From NCBI GenBank assembly GCA_020446945.1, contig JAGRDS010000002.1, forward strand, positions 136,460 to 190,193: 53,734 nucleotides of DNA, in the 5' to 3' direction. Made by a program: the position numbers and the translations under genes. Positions 30,050-39,081 of this stretch are shown one piece after another. The notes under the pieces are model-generated. The model had not been told where the DNA came from, did not search any database, and saw only the letters and a list, made by a program, of their open reading frames with translations. Source of the stretch: Parvularculaceae bacterium (lineage in GTDB: Bacteria > Pseudomonadota > Alphaproteobacteria > Caulobacterales > Parvularculaceae). Within the stretch, counting starts at the first letter, position 1, and every line of letters begins with the position of its first letter.

Positions 30050-31042
30050 ATGTCCGCCGCTCGAACTTTGCCGACATCGAATACCGACGCGGTATCGCGC
30101 GGCGCAATTGACGTGTCGGTGATGCTGTCGCCGGAATTTCGCCTCCAGTCGGGTGAAAAACTGGCGCGCGGCAAAATCGCGCTGCGAATTTACGGCGATA
30201 GATCAAAACCTGCGATCGTCGCCGCGGGCGGCATATCAGCCGGCCGCAAGGTCGCCGACAATGGTGAGGAAAAAGGCTGGTGGCGCGATTTCGTCGGCCG
30301 CGATTGCGCTGTCGATCTCGACAGGTTCTGCGTAATCGGGTTCGATTTTCTGCCCAATCTGGGCGAAACGGCGCGCACGATTTCAAGCCGCGACCAGGCG
30401 CGCGCGCTCGCCTTCGCACTTCTCAAAATCGACGTTCCGCGCCTTCACGCGTTTGTCGGCGCCTCTTACGGCGGAATGGTCGCGCTTGCTTTCGCGCAGG
30501 AATTTCCAGAGCGCCTGGACAGGCTTTGCGTGGTTTCCGCAGCCGATCGCCCGCACCCGTCGGCGACGGCGCTTCGCGGCGTTCAGCGCCGGATCATCGA
30601 CTTCGCACGGCGCGCCGGCCGGGCGGGAGAGGGCGTCTCTCTCGCGCGTCAGATCGCGATGGCGACATATCGAACGCCGGAAGAATTCGCGGCGCGTTTC
30701 GACGATACGCCGGGCGCGGCGGCGGGCGATCCTTATCCCGTTTGCGAATATCTCATTTCGCGCGGGAATGCATATGACATGTCGGCGGAACGCTATCTGA
30801 CGCTCTCCGATTCGATCGACCGTCATAAAATCGACCCGGCGAGAATCCTCGCGCCAGCTCTATTCATCGCCTCGTCGAGCGACCGCCTTGTTCCCGCCGC
30901 CGATATCGAACGGCTCGCATCGGGCGCAAAATTCGGCGTGCTTCGCATTGTCAATTCGCTTTTCGGCCATGACGCCTTCCTGAAGGAAGCCGCGAGCATC
31001 GGCCCGATCATCAAAACTTTTATCGAGGAACGAGCCCCATGA
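30050..31042 (+). CDS. metX: Homoserine O-acyltransferase, MetX-type alpha/beta hydrolase
   Basis: Acylates homoserine, the first committed step of methionine synthesis. 330 residues with the alpha/beta-hydrolase triad: S139 in GASYGG, D278 in SSSDRLVP and H307 in FGHDAFLKE; the ATYRTPEEFAARF segment is typical of MetX. It is shorter than canonical MetX (about 370-380 residues). The start at 30050 has an AGGGG seven bases upstream; ATG at 30029 and TTG at 29996 lack a ribosome site. It sits behind a SAM riboswitch and overlaps metB by four bases. The acyl group (acetyl or succinyl) is not decided by sequence alone; its partner MetB resembles the succinyl-using E. coli enzyme. Confidence 0.88.
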   Translation: MSAARTLPTSNTDAVSRGAIDVSVMLSPEFRLQSGEKLARGKIALRIYGDRSKPAIVAAGGISAGRKVADNGEEKGWWRDFVGRDCAVDLDRFCVIGFDFLPNLGETARTISSRDQARALAFALLKIDVPRLHAFVGASYGGMVALAFAQEFPERLDRLCVVSAADRPHPSATALRGVQRRIIDFARRAGRAGEGVSLARQIAMATYRTPEEFAARFDDTPGAAAGDPYPVCEYLISRGNAYDMSAERYLTLSDSIDRHKIDPARILAPALFIASSSDRLVPAADIERLASGAKFGVLRIVNSLFGHDAFLKEAASIGPIIKTFIEERAP

Positions 31043-32250
31043 CATGCACGATCAACCCCGAAACGATTATCGCTTCAGCGGGCGTCGCCAATGACGCCGC
31101 GCATCGCGGCGTATCGCCGCCCTTGCACCTTTCCGCGACTTTCGGCTGGCGCGATCCGCAGGAAAAACCGGCCTATGACTATTCGCGTTCCGGCAACCCG
31201 ACGCGCACGGAACTTGCGCGCGCGCTCGCCGATCTCGAAGGGGCGGCCGCAGGCGTCATCACCGCATCGGGCATGGCTGCGGTGGATCTGCCGCTCAACC
31301 TCGTCGAACCCGGCGATCTTATCATTGCGCCCCATGATTGTTACGGCGGCACGTATCGCCTCCTTGCGGCCGGGGCGCGGCGCGGCCATTACCGCGTTGA
31401 ATTCATCGATTTCACCGACGAAAGAGCGTTTGCGGCGGCGCTCGGAGCCGGCCCGAGGCTTGTCCTCATAGAAACGCCCAGCAATCCCCTTTTGCGAATT
31501 ACCGACGTCGCCGCAGTCGCCGCAGCGGCGAAGGCGGCCGGCGCGATCGTTGTCGCGGACAACACTTTCCTGTCGCCGGCTTTGCAAAATCCGCTCGCGC
31601 TCGGATGCGATATCGTCGTTCACTCGACGACGAAATACATCAACGGCCATAGCGATGTGGTCGGCGGCGCGGTGCTGGCGAAGGACGAGGCGCTGGGCGA
31701 AGAACTCACCTGGTGGGCCAATTGCACCGGCGTCACCGGAGCGCCGTTCGATTCCTTTCTCACCCTGCGCGGGCTCAGAACGCTATATCCGCGCATCGAG
31801 CGCCAGCAGGAAACGGCGCTGGCGATTGCGACGGCGCTGGACGCCGACCGGCGCGTTTCGCGCGTTTATTATCCCGGTCTCGCCGCGCATCCGGGTCATG
31901 AAATCGCGCGCCGGCAACAAAAAGGATTCGGCGCCATGTTAAGCGTCGAATTCGCCGAAGGCGTCGATGTTGTCGCGCTCTTGCGCGCGCTCGACATATT
32001 CACCATCGCCGAATCCCTCGGCGGTTTTGAAAGCCTCGCCTGCACGCCGGCGACGATGACCCATGCGGCCATGACGGCTCAGGCGCGCCGCAACGCCGGT
32101 ATCAGCGACCGGCTAGTAAGATTCTCGGTCGGCCTTGAGCATGCGCAAGATCTTATTCTAGATATTTTCCGCGCGCTCGATTGCGTCGCCGTTTCGTCCG
32201 AATCCAGACCGCCCAGTTTTCGAAAACAGAGTGAAGTCCATGCGTGTTGA
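31039..32250 (+). CDS. metB: Cystathionine gamma-synthase
   Basis: PLP enzyme joining O-acylhomoserine and cysteine to form cystathionine. 403 residues of the Cys/Met metabolism PLP family, very close to E. coli MetB throughout: YSRSGNPTRTELARALADLE, APHDCYGGTYRL, ETPSNPLLRITDV, VVADNTFLSPALQNPLALG and the PLP lysine in HSTTKYINGHSDVVGG (about K204). O-acetylhomoserine sulfhydrylases (MetZ/MetY) are longer or carry different loops, so MetB is preferred, though a sulfhydrylase side activity is possible. Coupled to metX (ATGA) and overlapping hom by 11 bases. Confidence 0.92.
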   Translation: MTCTINPETIIASAGVANDAAHRGVSPPLHLSATFGWRDPQEKPAYDYSRSGNPTRTELARALADLEGAAAGVITASGMAAVDLPLNLVEPGDLIIAPHDCYGGTYRLLAAGARRGHYRVEFIDFTDERAFAAALGAGPRLVLIETPSNPLLRITDVAAVAAAAKAAGAIVVADNTFLSPALQNPLALGCDIVVHSTTKYINGHSDVVGGAVLAKDEALGEELTWWANCTGVTGAPFDSFLTLRGLRTLYPRIERQQETALAIATALDADRRVSRVYYPGLAAHPGHEIARRQQKGFGAMLSVEFAEGVDVVALLRALDIFTIAESLGGFESLACTPATMTHAAMTAQARRNAGISDRLVRFSVGLEHAQDLILDIFRALDCVAVSSESRPPSFRKQSEVHAC

Positions 32251-33553
32251 ACCAGATTTTCCCGCCGGCGACGGCGCCCAAGCGTTCCGGCCCGAAGGCC
32301 GCGTTTTGATGCTTGATCTCGAAGGTCACGATCTCGCAGATGAAAGAGAGACCGCGCGCCTTGTAACGCGCATCTACCGCTATGCGCGCGAGGGACGGGC
32401 GATCGCGGTTCCTCAAACTGCGCCGTCGCTCGCCGCCCTCTGCGAGAAAACCGGCTTATCGGTGATTTCACCCGCCGCAGGGCGCGTTCCCGCCGATAGC
32501 GCATTCGACGTTGCATTCGGCGTTGACGCCGACGCCCTCGGCGATGGCGAACAGGCCGCGCATGAGGACGGGTCCGGCCGGCGGCTGCGCGTTGCGGTCG
32601 CGGGGCTCGGCCTTGTCGGGGGCGGCGCCGCATTGCGCCTTTTAGCCGATCATGCAGCGTATGATTTCTGCGCCGCTCTCGTGCGCGAGCCGTTCAAGGA
32701 TCGCAGCGGCCTCGTCGTCGAACAGGTGACGAACGACATTTCAGCGTTTCTTGCGGCCAAGCCCGATGTCGTGATCGACGCACTGCCCGACGGCGCGGCC
32801 GGGCGCAGGCTTATCGAATCCGCGCTCGATCGCGGCGTCAGCGTCGTTTCAGCCAACAAGCAGGCGCTCGCCGGCGCGCTCGCCGACCTGGCTGCGCTCG
32901 CCGAAGAAAACGATGCGCGCCTTTGCTATGCGGCCTCGGTCGGCGGCGGCGCGCCTTTCGTGGAAACGACAAAACGCGCGCGGCGCGAGGGTGAAATCGC
33001 GGGGCTGGAAGCGACGCTGAACGGAACGGTGAACTATATACTCACCGCGCTCGCAAGCGGCGAACGTTTCGACGCCGCAGTCAAGGCGGCGCAACAGGCC
33101 GGGTTCGCCGAACCGGACCCTTCCGCCGATCTTTCAGGCGCGGATGCAAAGGCCAAACTCGCAATTCTTTCCTTCACCGCCTTCGGAGAAGAGATCGACC
33201 TTGGCGCGATCGACATCGAACCTTTGACCGCGGCGAAAGCGGCGACAATCGCGAATGCCGGCGGCGTTTGGAGGCAAATTTCGCGCCTTGAAAGAACGAA
33301 TGCGGGCGAACTTCGCGCGTCGGTGCGGTTTGAACGCCGCGATGACGACGCTCTGTTCTCCGGCGCGAGATTCGAGGCGAATGCCCTTCGTATCCGTCTT
33401 TCAGGGGACGGCCTCGTCGAATGCCGCGGAAAGGGTGCCGGGCGCGCGCCGACGGTCGAGAGCATTTTCGGCGATCTGGAGGAAATCCGGCGCGCTGCGG
33501 CTTTCCGGCCAAAACGCGCAGGAACGCTCGCACAGGCCGGGGCGACGGCTTAA
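32240..33553 (+). CDS. hom: Homoserine dehydrogenase with an N-terminal extension
   Basis: Reduces aspartate semialdehyde to homoserine, the branch point to threonine and methionine. 437 residues. The dehydrogenase begins only at about residue 116 (VAVAGLGLVGGGAALRLL, NAD(P) loop 118-127) and includes SANKQALAG and the catalytic-domain signature NGTVNYILTALASGE. A C-terminal ACT domain, usual in bacterial Hom of this length, is missing; instead there is a 115-residue N-terminal region without a recognised fold (VLMLDLEGHDLADERETARL onward). ATG at 32240 is chosen over GTG at 32231. It lies inside the SAM-riboswitch operon, which suggests a methionine-dedicated Hom with another copy for threonine elsewhere (inference). 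Confidence 0.88.
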   Translation: MRVEPDFPAGDGAQAFRPEGRVLMLDLEGHDLADERETARLVTRIYRYAREGRAIAVPQTAPSLAALCEKTGLSVISPAAGRVPADSAFDVAFGVDADALGDGEQAAHEDGSGRRLRVAVAGLGLVGGGAALRLLADHAAYDFCAALVREPFKDRSGLVVEQVTNDISAFLAAKPDVVIDALPDGAAGRRLIESALDRGVSVVSANKQALAGALADLAALAEENDARLCYAASVGGGAPFVETTKRARREGEIAGLEATLNGTVNYILTALASGERFDAAVKAAQQAGFAEPDPSADLSGADAKAKLAILSFTAFGEEIDLGAIDIEPLTAAKAATIANAGGVWRQISRLERTNAGELRASVRFERRDDDALFSGARFEANALRIRLSGDGLVECRGKGAGRAPTVESIFGDLEEIRRAAAFRPKRAGTLAQAGATA

Positions 33554-33563
33554 GAAACGATTG

Positions 33564-34718
33564 ATGTCCAGCGTCCGGCAAACTGATGCGCGATCCGCGC
33601 TTGAATCCGCGCGCCGCCTTGTCGTCAAGGTCGGCTCCGCCATCTTGTGCGATGAAAAAGGCGCCGTTCGCGAAGCGTGGCTGGAAACGCTCGCTCGCGA
33701 TATCGCCGATTTGCGCGCGAACGGGCGCGATGTCGTCGTTGTCACGTCCGGCGCCGTTGCGCTTGGGCGAAAGCGTCTCGGTCTATCGGGTGCGTTAAGG
33801 CTGGATGAAAAGCAAGCCGCATCTGCGGCGGGCCAGGCGGCGCTGGTCGGCGCATGGCAACGCGCGTTCGACCCTTTCGGCGTAAATGTCGCGCAAATCC
33901 TGTTGACGCTCGACGATACGGAGTTTCGCCGGCGCTATCTAAATGCGCGCGCTACATTCTCGACCTTGCTTGAACTGGGCGCGCTTGCCCTCGTGAATGA
34001 GAACGATACGATTGCGACGGCGGAAATCCGGTATGGCGACAATGACCGGCTGGCCGCGCATGCGGCGCAGATAATCGGCGCGGACCTGCTGGTCATCCTT
34101 TCCGATGTTGACGGCGTTTATGATTGCGATCCGCGTAAAAACGCCGATGCGCGCCATCTCGCCCTGATCGAAAAAGTGACGTCGCAGATTGAACGCGCAG
34201 CCGGCGGCGTCAACGAAAGCGCGGGCGTCGGCTCGGGCGGCATGGCGTCCAAAATCGCTGCGGCGAAAATCGCCGGCGCTGCTGGCTGTTCGACGATCAT
34301 CGCGGCCGGCGCGATCGCGCAACCCCTGAAAGCGATTGCGGCCGGCGCGCAGGCCACATTGATTTGCGCACAGCAAAGCCGCGAAAGCGCGCGCCGGCGA
34401 TGGATCGGCGGGCGTTTGAAACCGCGCGGCGAAATCGTCATTGATGCGGGTGCGGAAAAAGCGCTGCGCGACGGTTCGAGCCTTTTGCCGGCCGGCGTCT
34501 TGCGCGTTGCGGGCGAATTCCAGCGCGGTGACGCCGTCAGCGTGCGAAACGAAAGCGGCGATCTTGTCGGCCAGGGGCTTTGCGCATTCGGCGCTGACGA
34601 GATCGCCGCGATCGCCGGTAAAAAATCGGAGCAGATAGAACGCATTCTCGGCTATCGCCGCCGCCCCGCGGTAATTGAAAAAAGCGACCTGGCGATCAAG
34701 CGCAATGGCGATGAATGA
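33564..34718 (+). CDS. proB: Glutamate 5-kinase
   Basis: Phosphorylates glutamate to gamma-glutamyl phosphate, first step of proline synthesis. 384 residues: amino-acid-kinase domain (RLVVKVGSAILCDEKG at the start, VTSGAVALGRKRLGL, ILLTLDD, LVNENDTIATAEIRYGDNDRLAAHAA) plus a C-terminal PUA domain (from about residue 290, RGEIVIDAGAEKALRDGSSLLPAGV). ATG at 33564 lies 10 bp after the hom stop with only a weak AAGAAA upstream, so it may depend on translation from hom. Overlaps proA by four bases. Confidence 0.95.
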   Translation: MSSVRQTDARSALESARRLVVKVGSAILCDEKGAVREAWLETLARDIADLRANGRDVVVVTSGAVALGRKRLGLSGALRLDEKQAASAAGQAALVGAWQRAFDPFGVNVAQILLTLDDTEFRRRYLNARATFSTLLELGALALVNENDTIATAEIRYGDNDRLAAHAAQIIGADLLVILSDVDGVYDCDPRKNADARHLALIEKVTSQIERAAGGVNESAGVGSGGMASKIAAAKIAGAAGCSTIIAAGAIAQPLKAIAAGAQATLICAQQSRESARRRWIGGRLKPRGEIVIDAGAEKALRDGSSLLPAGVLRVAGEFQRGDAVSVRNESGDLVGQGLCAFGADEIAAIAGKKSEQIERILGYRRRPAVIEKSDLAIKRNGDE

Positions 34719-35977
34719 TGAATGTATCACTTGAAAAATTGATGGCGCATATCGGCGCCGCTGCGCGCCCGGCGGCGCGCGCGATGGGCGAGGCGCCGAG
34801 CGAGGCGAAAAACGCCGCCCTTTCTAACGCCGCGTCGATGATCGCCGCGCGCGCTGACGAGATACTGCGCGTCAATGCGTCGGAAGTCGCCGCCGCCAAA
34901 GCGCTTTCGCCGGCCTTTCTCGACCGGATGCGGCTGACGCGCGCGCGTATCGGCGACATCGCCGCCGCGCTTGAAACCGTCGCTTCGCTCGCCGATCCGG
35001 TTGGCGCGACGATCCGGAAATGGGAGCGGCCGAACGGGCTGAAATTCGAACGGATCAGAACGCCGATCGGCGTTATCGCCGTCATTTATGAAAGCCGGCC
35101 GAATGTCACCATAGACGCTGCGGCGATCGCTATAAAGGCTGGCAACGCGGCTATCTTGCGCGGCGGTTCGGAATGTTTTGAAACATCGCGGTTGCTCGCC
35201 GGAATTTTCAGGGACGCTTTGCGCGCCGCGGGTCTTCCCGAAGACGCTTTACAGTTTGTGGATACGACCGATCGCGCCGCAGTCGGGGCGCTCTTGTCCG
35301 GCATGGACGGCGCGGTGGATCTTGTCATTCCGCGCGGCGGAAAGTCTCTTGTCGAGCGCGTTCAAAAAGATGCGCGCGTTGCAGTTCTTTCTCACCTCGA
35401 CGGCGTTTGCCACGTCTATCTCGATCGCAATGCCGATCAGCAAAAGGCGATCGACATAACGGTCAACTCCAAAATGCGGCGCACCGGCGTGTGCGGCGCG
35501 GCCGAAACGCTGCTGATAGACATCGCCGCGCTCGGCAGGCTTTTGCCGCCCGTCGCCGCCGCCTTGAAAACGGTGAAATGTGAACTGCGCGGCGATGCGG
35601 CGGCATGTTCGATCGACCCTTCCATTGCGAAGGCGAGCGATGAAGATTACTATACGGAATATCTCGCCCCGATACTTTCAATCGCCGCCGTCGATGGCGT
35701 CGAGGACGCTATCGCCCATATCGCGCGTTACGGGTCTTCGCATACGGAAACGATCGTCACGGAAGATGCGGCGACCGCCGGGCGCTTCCTGAGGGCGGTC
35801 GACAGCGCAATCGTTCTCCACAATGCATCGACACAGTTCGCAGATGGCGGCGAATTCGGTTTCGGCGCCGAAATCGGGATTGCAACGGGGCGCCTTCACG
35901 CGCGCGGTCCGGTCGGGGTTGAAGAGCTTACCAGCTACAAAACGCTTGTACGGGGAAGCGGGCAGGTGCGACCGTGA
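34715..35977 (+). CDS. proA: Gamma-glutamyl phosphate reductase
   Basis: Reduces gamma-glutamyl phosphate to glutamate semialdehyde with NADPH. 420 residues of the aldehyde-dehydrogenase superfamily; signatures are RTPIGVIAVIYESRPNVTIDAAAIAIKAGNAAILRGGSE, LVIPRGGKSL, the catalytic-cysteine segment KMRRTGVCGAAETLLID and the C-terminal GPVGVEELTSYKTLVRG. The start ATG overlaps the proB stop (two adjacent ATGs at 34715 and 34718). It is the last gene of the met-hom-pro unit; about 170 bp later the branched-chain leader peptide starts, with no clear intrinsic terminator between them. Confidence 0.96.
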   Translation: MMNVSLEKLMAHIGAAARPAARAMGEAPSEAKNAALSNAASMIAARADEILRVNASEVAAAKALSPAFLDRMRLTRARIGDIAAALETVASLADPVGATIRKWERPNGLKFERIRTPIGVIAVIYESRPNVTIDAAAIAIKAGNAAILRGGSECFETSRLLAGIFRDALRAAGLPEDALQFVDTTDRAAVGALLSGMDGAVDLVIPRGGKSLVERVQKDARVAVLSHLDGVCHVYLDRNADQQKAIDITVNSKMRRTGVCGAAETLLIDIAALGRLLPPVAAALKTVKCELRGDAAACSIDPSIAKASDEDYYTEYLAPILSIAAVDGVEDAIAHIARYGSSHTETIVTEDAATAGRFLRAVDSAIVLHNASTQFADGGEFGFGAEIGIATGRLHARGPVGVEELTSYKTLVRGSGQVRP

Positions 35978-36019
35978 GATGCCTGCGCTTTCCTCGTTGG
36001 CCGTTTCTGCCAAAAGCGG

Positions 36020-36037
36020 GCCCGGAAAATTCCGGGC
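36020..36037. repeat. Inverted repeat between proA and the ilv leader
   Basis: GCCCGGAA-AA-TTCCGGGC, perfect 8-base arms, 43 bp after the proA stop. It is followed by GCGCTAAAAAATTG and not by a T-tract, so it is not a standard terminator on the plus strand. It could stabilise the 3' end of the proBA mRNA or bind a dimeric protein. Confidence 0.5.
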
Positions 36038-36071
36038 GCGCTAAAAAATTGTCGCAGGGGCGATTTTTAGC

Positions 36072-36099
36072 TTGTGATCGCCCCCGCTCTGGGTTTAAG
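36072..36099 (+). promoter_or_regulatory. Possible promoter of the ilv-leu operon
   Basis: TTGTGA (36072-36077), 16 bp, TTTAAG (36094-36099). Transcription from about 36106 would give a 41-nt leader before the attenuator peptide. Both hexamers are imperfect, so this is tentative; the operon could also receive read-through from proA. Confidence 0.35.
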
Positions 36100-36146
36100 G
36101 AAGTCTCCGCAGCGGATGCTGCATTGCAATGAAGTGAGCGGACAGG

Positions 36147-36284
36147 ATGCTGACGCAGACTGAATTGGCGGGATTTTACGGATCGGCCTCGTCGGCCGGG
36201 CCGGGCCTTGCCGCGCTCCTTCTTCTCGTACTCGTACTCCTTATTAGCACCCTTCAGGGGGCGGCGATGGAGCGAGCGCGCTAG
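36147..36284 (+). CDS. ilvL: ilv operon leader peptide (attenuator)
   Basis: A 45-codon open frame that starts ATG CTG and ends TAG at 36282-36284. Codons 24-33 (36216-36245) read [10 protein letters not shown], ten branched-chain codons in a row, the hallmark of a transcription-attenuation leader controlled by charged tRNA-Leu/Val/Ile. It ends 27 bp before a strong terminator and 83 bp before ilvD. When these tRNAs are uncharged the ribosome should stall at 36216-36245 and cover the CGCTCC segment (36214-36219). When translation finishes, the ribosome at the stop should cover GGAGCG (36269-36274) and let the terminator form. Confidence 0.88.
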   Translation: MLTQTELAGFYGSASSAGPGLAALLLLVLVLLISTLQGAAMERAR

Positions 36285-36310
36285 GAATTCAAAGCGACAC
36301 GGACCTCCAG

Positions 36311-36343
36311 AAACCCGCTCCCGAAAGGAGCGGGTTTCTTTTT
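36311..36343 (+). terminator. Attenuator terminator of the ilv-leu operon
   Basis: AAACCCGCTCC (36311-36321), loop CGAAA, GGAGCGGGTTT (36327-36337), C, then five T: an 11-bp perfect stem. The 5' arm contains CGCTCC (36316-36321), which can alternatively pair with GGAGCG (36269-36274) inside the leader peptide, forming an antiterminator; GGAGCG can in turn pair with CGCTCC at 36214-36219. This gives the classical 1:2, 2:3, 3:4 arrangement. Confidence 0.9.
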
Positions 36344-36367
36344 GGCGGTCCGTTCAGGAAAGAACGG

Positions 36368-38044
36368 ATGACGGAACTCAAAATCAGAAGATCGGATGCG
36401 ATAACGAAAGGCCCGGCGCGCGCGCCGGCGCGGGCCATGCTGCGCGGGGCGGGACTGACGGACGAAGATCTGACGAAGCCGTTGATCGGCGTCGTCAACA
36501 CCTGGTCGACGGTGACGCCGTGCAATCTTCATCTCGCAGACCTCGCCGAGCCGGTGCGCGCCGGCGTGCGCGCGGGCGGCGGTGCGCCGATCGATTTCAA
36601 CACCATCGTCGTTTCGGACGGCATTACGATGGGCGCGGACGGCATGCGCGCTTCGCTGATCTCACGTGAAGCGATCGCCGATTCGATCGAACTCGCCGTG
36701 CGCGGCCATTCGCTCGACGGCGTGATTGTTCTCGTCGGTTGCGACAAGACGATCCCGGCGGCGGCGATGGCGCTCGCGCGTCTCGATATTCCCGGCGTCG
36801 TTTTTTACGGCGGCACGATTATGCCGGGTCAACGCGATGGCCGCGATCTTTCCATCCAGGATGTATTCGAGGCGGTCGGCGCACACGCCGCCGGAACGAT
36901 AGATGACACGGAACTCGATGCGATCGAACGCGCAGCCTGCCCCGGCGCCGGCGCGTGCGGCGGGCAGTTTACCGCAAACACGATGGCGATGGCGCTGGCT
37001 TTTCTCGGACTTGCGCCGGTCGGCGCGGGCGACGTTCCTGCGGTCGATCCGGATAAGGCGGCGCAGGCGGAACGCTGCGGGCGTCTTGTCGCCCGTCAGG
37101 TGCGCGAAGGAACGAGCGCGCGCGCCTATGTCACGGCGAAATCGCTTCGCAACGCCGCAACCGCAGTTGTCGCCAGCGGCGGCTCGACCAATGCGGTCCT
37201 GCACCTCGCGGCGATCGCGGCGGAGGCGGGCGTTCCGTTTTCAATCGATATATTCGACGAGCTTTCGCGCCAAACGCCGGTCATCACCGATCTCAAACCG
37301 GGCGGGAAATATCTTGCGCGCGATCTGTATGCGGCGGGAGGCGTGCGCCTGTTCGGCTCGCGCCTTAAAGAAGCGCGCATGATTGAAGACGCGCCGACCG
37401 TCAGCGGCGAAACGCTTTTTGCGGAATTTTCGAAAGCAGAGGAAACGCCCGGCCAGAAAGTCGTCGGCGCTGTCGATGCGCCGTTCAAGGCGACGGGCGG
37501 CTTGCGCATACTCTACGGGGATGTCGCGCCGGAAGGCGCCGTTTTGAAAACGGCCGGGTATGGCGATGGCGCATTCGAAGGACGCGCACGCGTTTTCGAA
37601 TGCGAGGAAGATGCGTTCGCCGCTGTCTCGAAACGCGAAATCAAGGAAGGCGATGTCGTCGTCATCCGCTATGAAGGACCGAAGGGCGGGCCGGGTATGC
37701 GTGAAATGCTCGGCGTTACAGCCGCGCTTGCGGGCCAGGGCCTCGCCGGCAAGGTCGCTCTTTTGACCGACGGGCGTTTTTCGGGCGCCAGCCATGGTTT
37801 CGTTATCGGACATATCGCGCCTGAAGCCGCAGTCGGCGGTCCGATCGGGCTCTTAGAAGACGGCGATGTCATTCGTATCGACGCGCAGGCGCGGCGCATC
37901 GACGCCGAAATAGATTTTGACAGGCGCCGCGAAGGATTCGCTCCGCGCGCGCAAAGGAAATTCGGCGGCGCGTTCGACAAATACGCGCGCCTTGTCTCGT
38001 CGGCGTCAAAGGGCGCCGTCACCATTCAACCCTCGGACAACTGA
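36368..38044 (+). CDS. ilvD: Dihydroxy-acid dehydratase
   Basis: Dehydrates dihydroxy-isovalerate and dihydroxy-methylvalerate to the keto acids of valine and isoleucine. 558 residues. The iron-sulfur ligands are visible: C52 (TPCN), C125 (VGCDK, next to the carbamylated-lysine position K127) and the [16 protein letters not shown] motif (about residues 193-208). The length is typical of the shorter bacterial IlvD group. First structural gene after the attenuator; AGGAAAG lies a few bases upstream of the ATG. Confidence 0.97.
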   Translation: MTELKIRRSDAITKGPARAPARAMLRGAGLTDEDLTKPLIGVVNTWSTVTPCNLHLADLAEPVRAGVRAGGGAPIDFNTIVVSDGITMGADGMRASLISREAIADSIELAVRGHSLDGVIVLVGCDKTIPAAAMALARLDIPGVVFYGGTIMPGQRDGRDLSIQDVFEAVGAHAAGTIDDTELDAIERAACPGAGACGGQFTANTMAMALAFLGLAPVGAGDVPAVDPDKAAQAERCGRLVARQVREGTSARAYVTAKSLRNAATAVVASGGSTNAVLHLAAIAAEAGVPFSIDIFDELSRQTPVITDLKPGGKYLARDLYAAGGVRLFGSRLKEARMIEDAPTVSGETLFAEFSKAEETPGQKVVGAVDAPFKATGGLRILYGDVAPEGAVLKTAGYGDGAFEGRARVFECEEDAFAAVSKREIKEGDVVVIRYEGPKGGPGMREMLGVTAALAGQGLAGKVALLTDGRFSGASHGFVIGHIAPEAAVGGPIGLLEDGDVIRIDAQARRIDAEIDFDRRREGFAPRAQRKFGGAFDKYARLVSSASKGAVTIQPSDN

Positions 38045-38060
38045 ACAATCGGAGTAAGAA

Positions 38061-39071
38061 ATGAGAGTTTATTCGGAACAGGACACGAACCCGCTTCTGG
38101 TGAAGTCGGCGCCGGTCGCAATTATCGGTTACGGCAGCCAGGGCCGGGCGCATGCGATGAATCTGAAGGCGTCCGGCTGCGATGTCGTCGTCGGCCTGCG
38201 CGCCGGCAGCGCGACGGCGGAAAAAGCGCGCGCCGACGGTCTTGAAGTCGCATCGGTCGCCGACGCGGTTGCGGGCGCAAGGCTTGTCGCGATCTTAACG
38301 CCCGATATGAGCCATGAGAAAATATTCAACGACGAAATCGCGCCGAACCTGCAGGACGGCGCGGCGCTCCTGTTTGCGCACGGATTCACGGTTCTTTACG
38401 GCCGCGTCAAGGCGCCGAAAAATGTCGATGTGATTATGGTCGCGCCGAAAGGGCCGGGCGATCTTGTCCGCCGCGAATATGAGCGCGGGCGCGGCGTCCC
38501 CTGCCTGTTCGCCGTGCATCAGGATGCGACAGGAACGGCGAAGGATCGCGCGCTCGCCTATGCGAGCCTGATCGGCGGCACAGTCGCCGGCGCCATTGAA
38601 ACGACATTCCGCGAAGAAACCGAAACCGACCTTTTCGGCGAGCAGGCCGTTTTGTGCGGCGGCGCGTCCGAGCTTGTCATTGCAGGCTACGAAACGCTTG
38701 TCGAGGCGGGTTACCAGCCTGAGATCGCCTATTATGAATGCCTGCACGAGCTGAAACTCATCGTCGACCTCCTTTATGAGGGCGGCATTGCGCGCATGCA
38801 TGAATTCGTGTCCGAGACCGCGAAATACGGCGATCTCGTTTCCGGTCCGCGCGTTATCAACGCCGAAACGAAAGCGCGCATGCGCGAAGTTTTGACCGAC
38901 ATCCAGTCGGGAAATTTCGCGCGCGACTGGATACTCGAAAATCAGGCCGGCAAGCCGCGATATCAGCAATTGCTCAACGCCGATCTCGATCATCCGATCG
39001 AAAAAACCGGCAAGGAGCTGCGCGCGCGAATGTCATGGCTGAAGCCGGGCGCGAACACGCGGGAAAATTGA
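38061..39071 (+). CDS. ilvC: Ketol-acid reductoisomerase, class I
   Basis: Isomerises and reduces acetolactate and acetohydroxybutyrate with NAD(P)H and Mg2+. 336 residues, class I (short) form. The N-terminal Rossmann domain carries [17 protein letters not shown] (about residues 24-40); metal ligands lie in [16 protein letters not shown] (about 188-203) and in the duplicated helical C-terminal domain ([22 protein letters not shown]). A GGAGTAAG ribosome site precedes it, 16 bp after ilvD. Confidence 0.98.
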   Translation: MRVYSEQDTNPLLVKSAPVAIIGYGSQGRAHAMNLKASGCDVVVGLRAGSATAEKARADGLEVASVADAVAGARLVAILTPDMSHEKIFNDEIAPNLQDGAALLFAHGFTVLYGRVKAPKNVDVIMVAPKGPGDLVRREYERGRGVPCLFAVHQDATGTAKDRALAYASLIGGTVAGAIETTFREETETDLFGEQAVLCGGASELVIAGYETLVEAGYQPEIAYYECLHELKLIVDLLYEGGIARMHEFVSETAKYGDLVSGPRVINAETKARMREVLTDIQSGNFARDWILENQAGKPRYQQLLNADLDHPIEKTGKELRARMSWLKPGANTREN

Positions 39072-39081
39072 GGACGCTATC

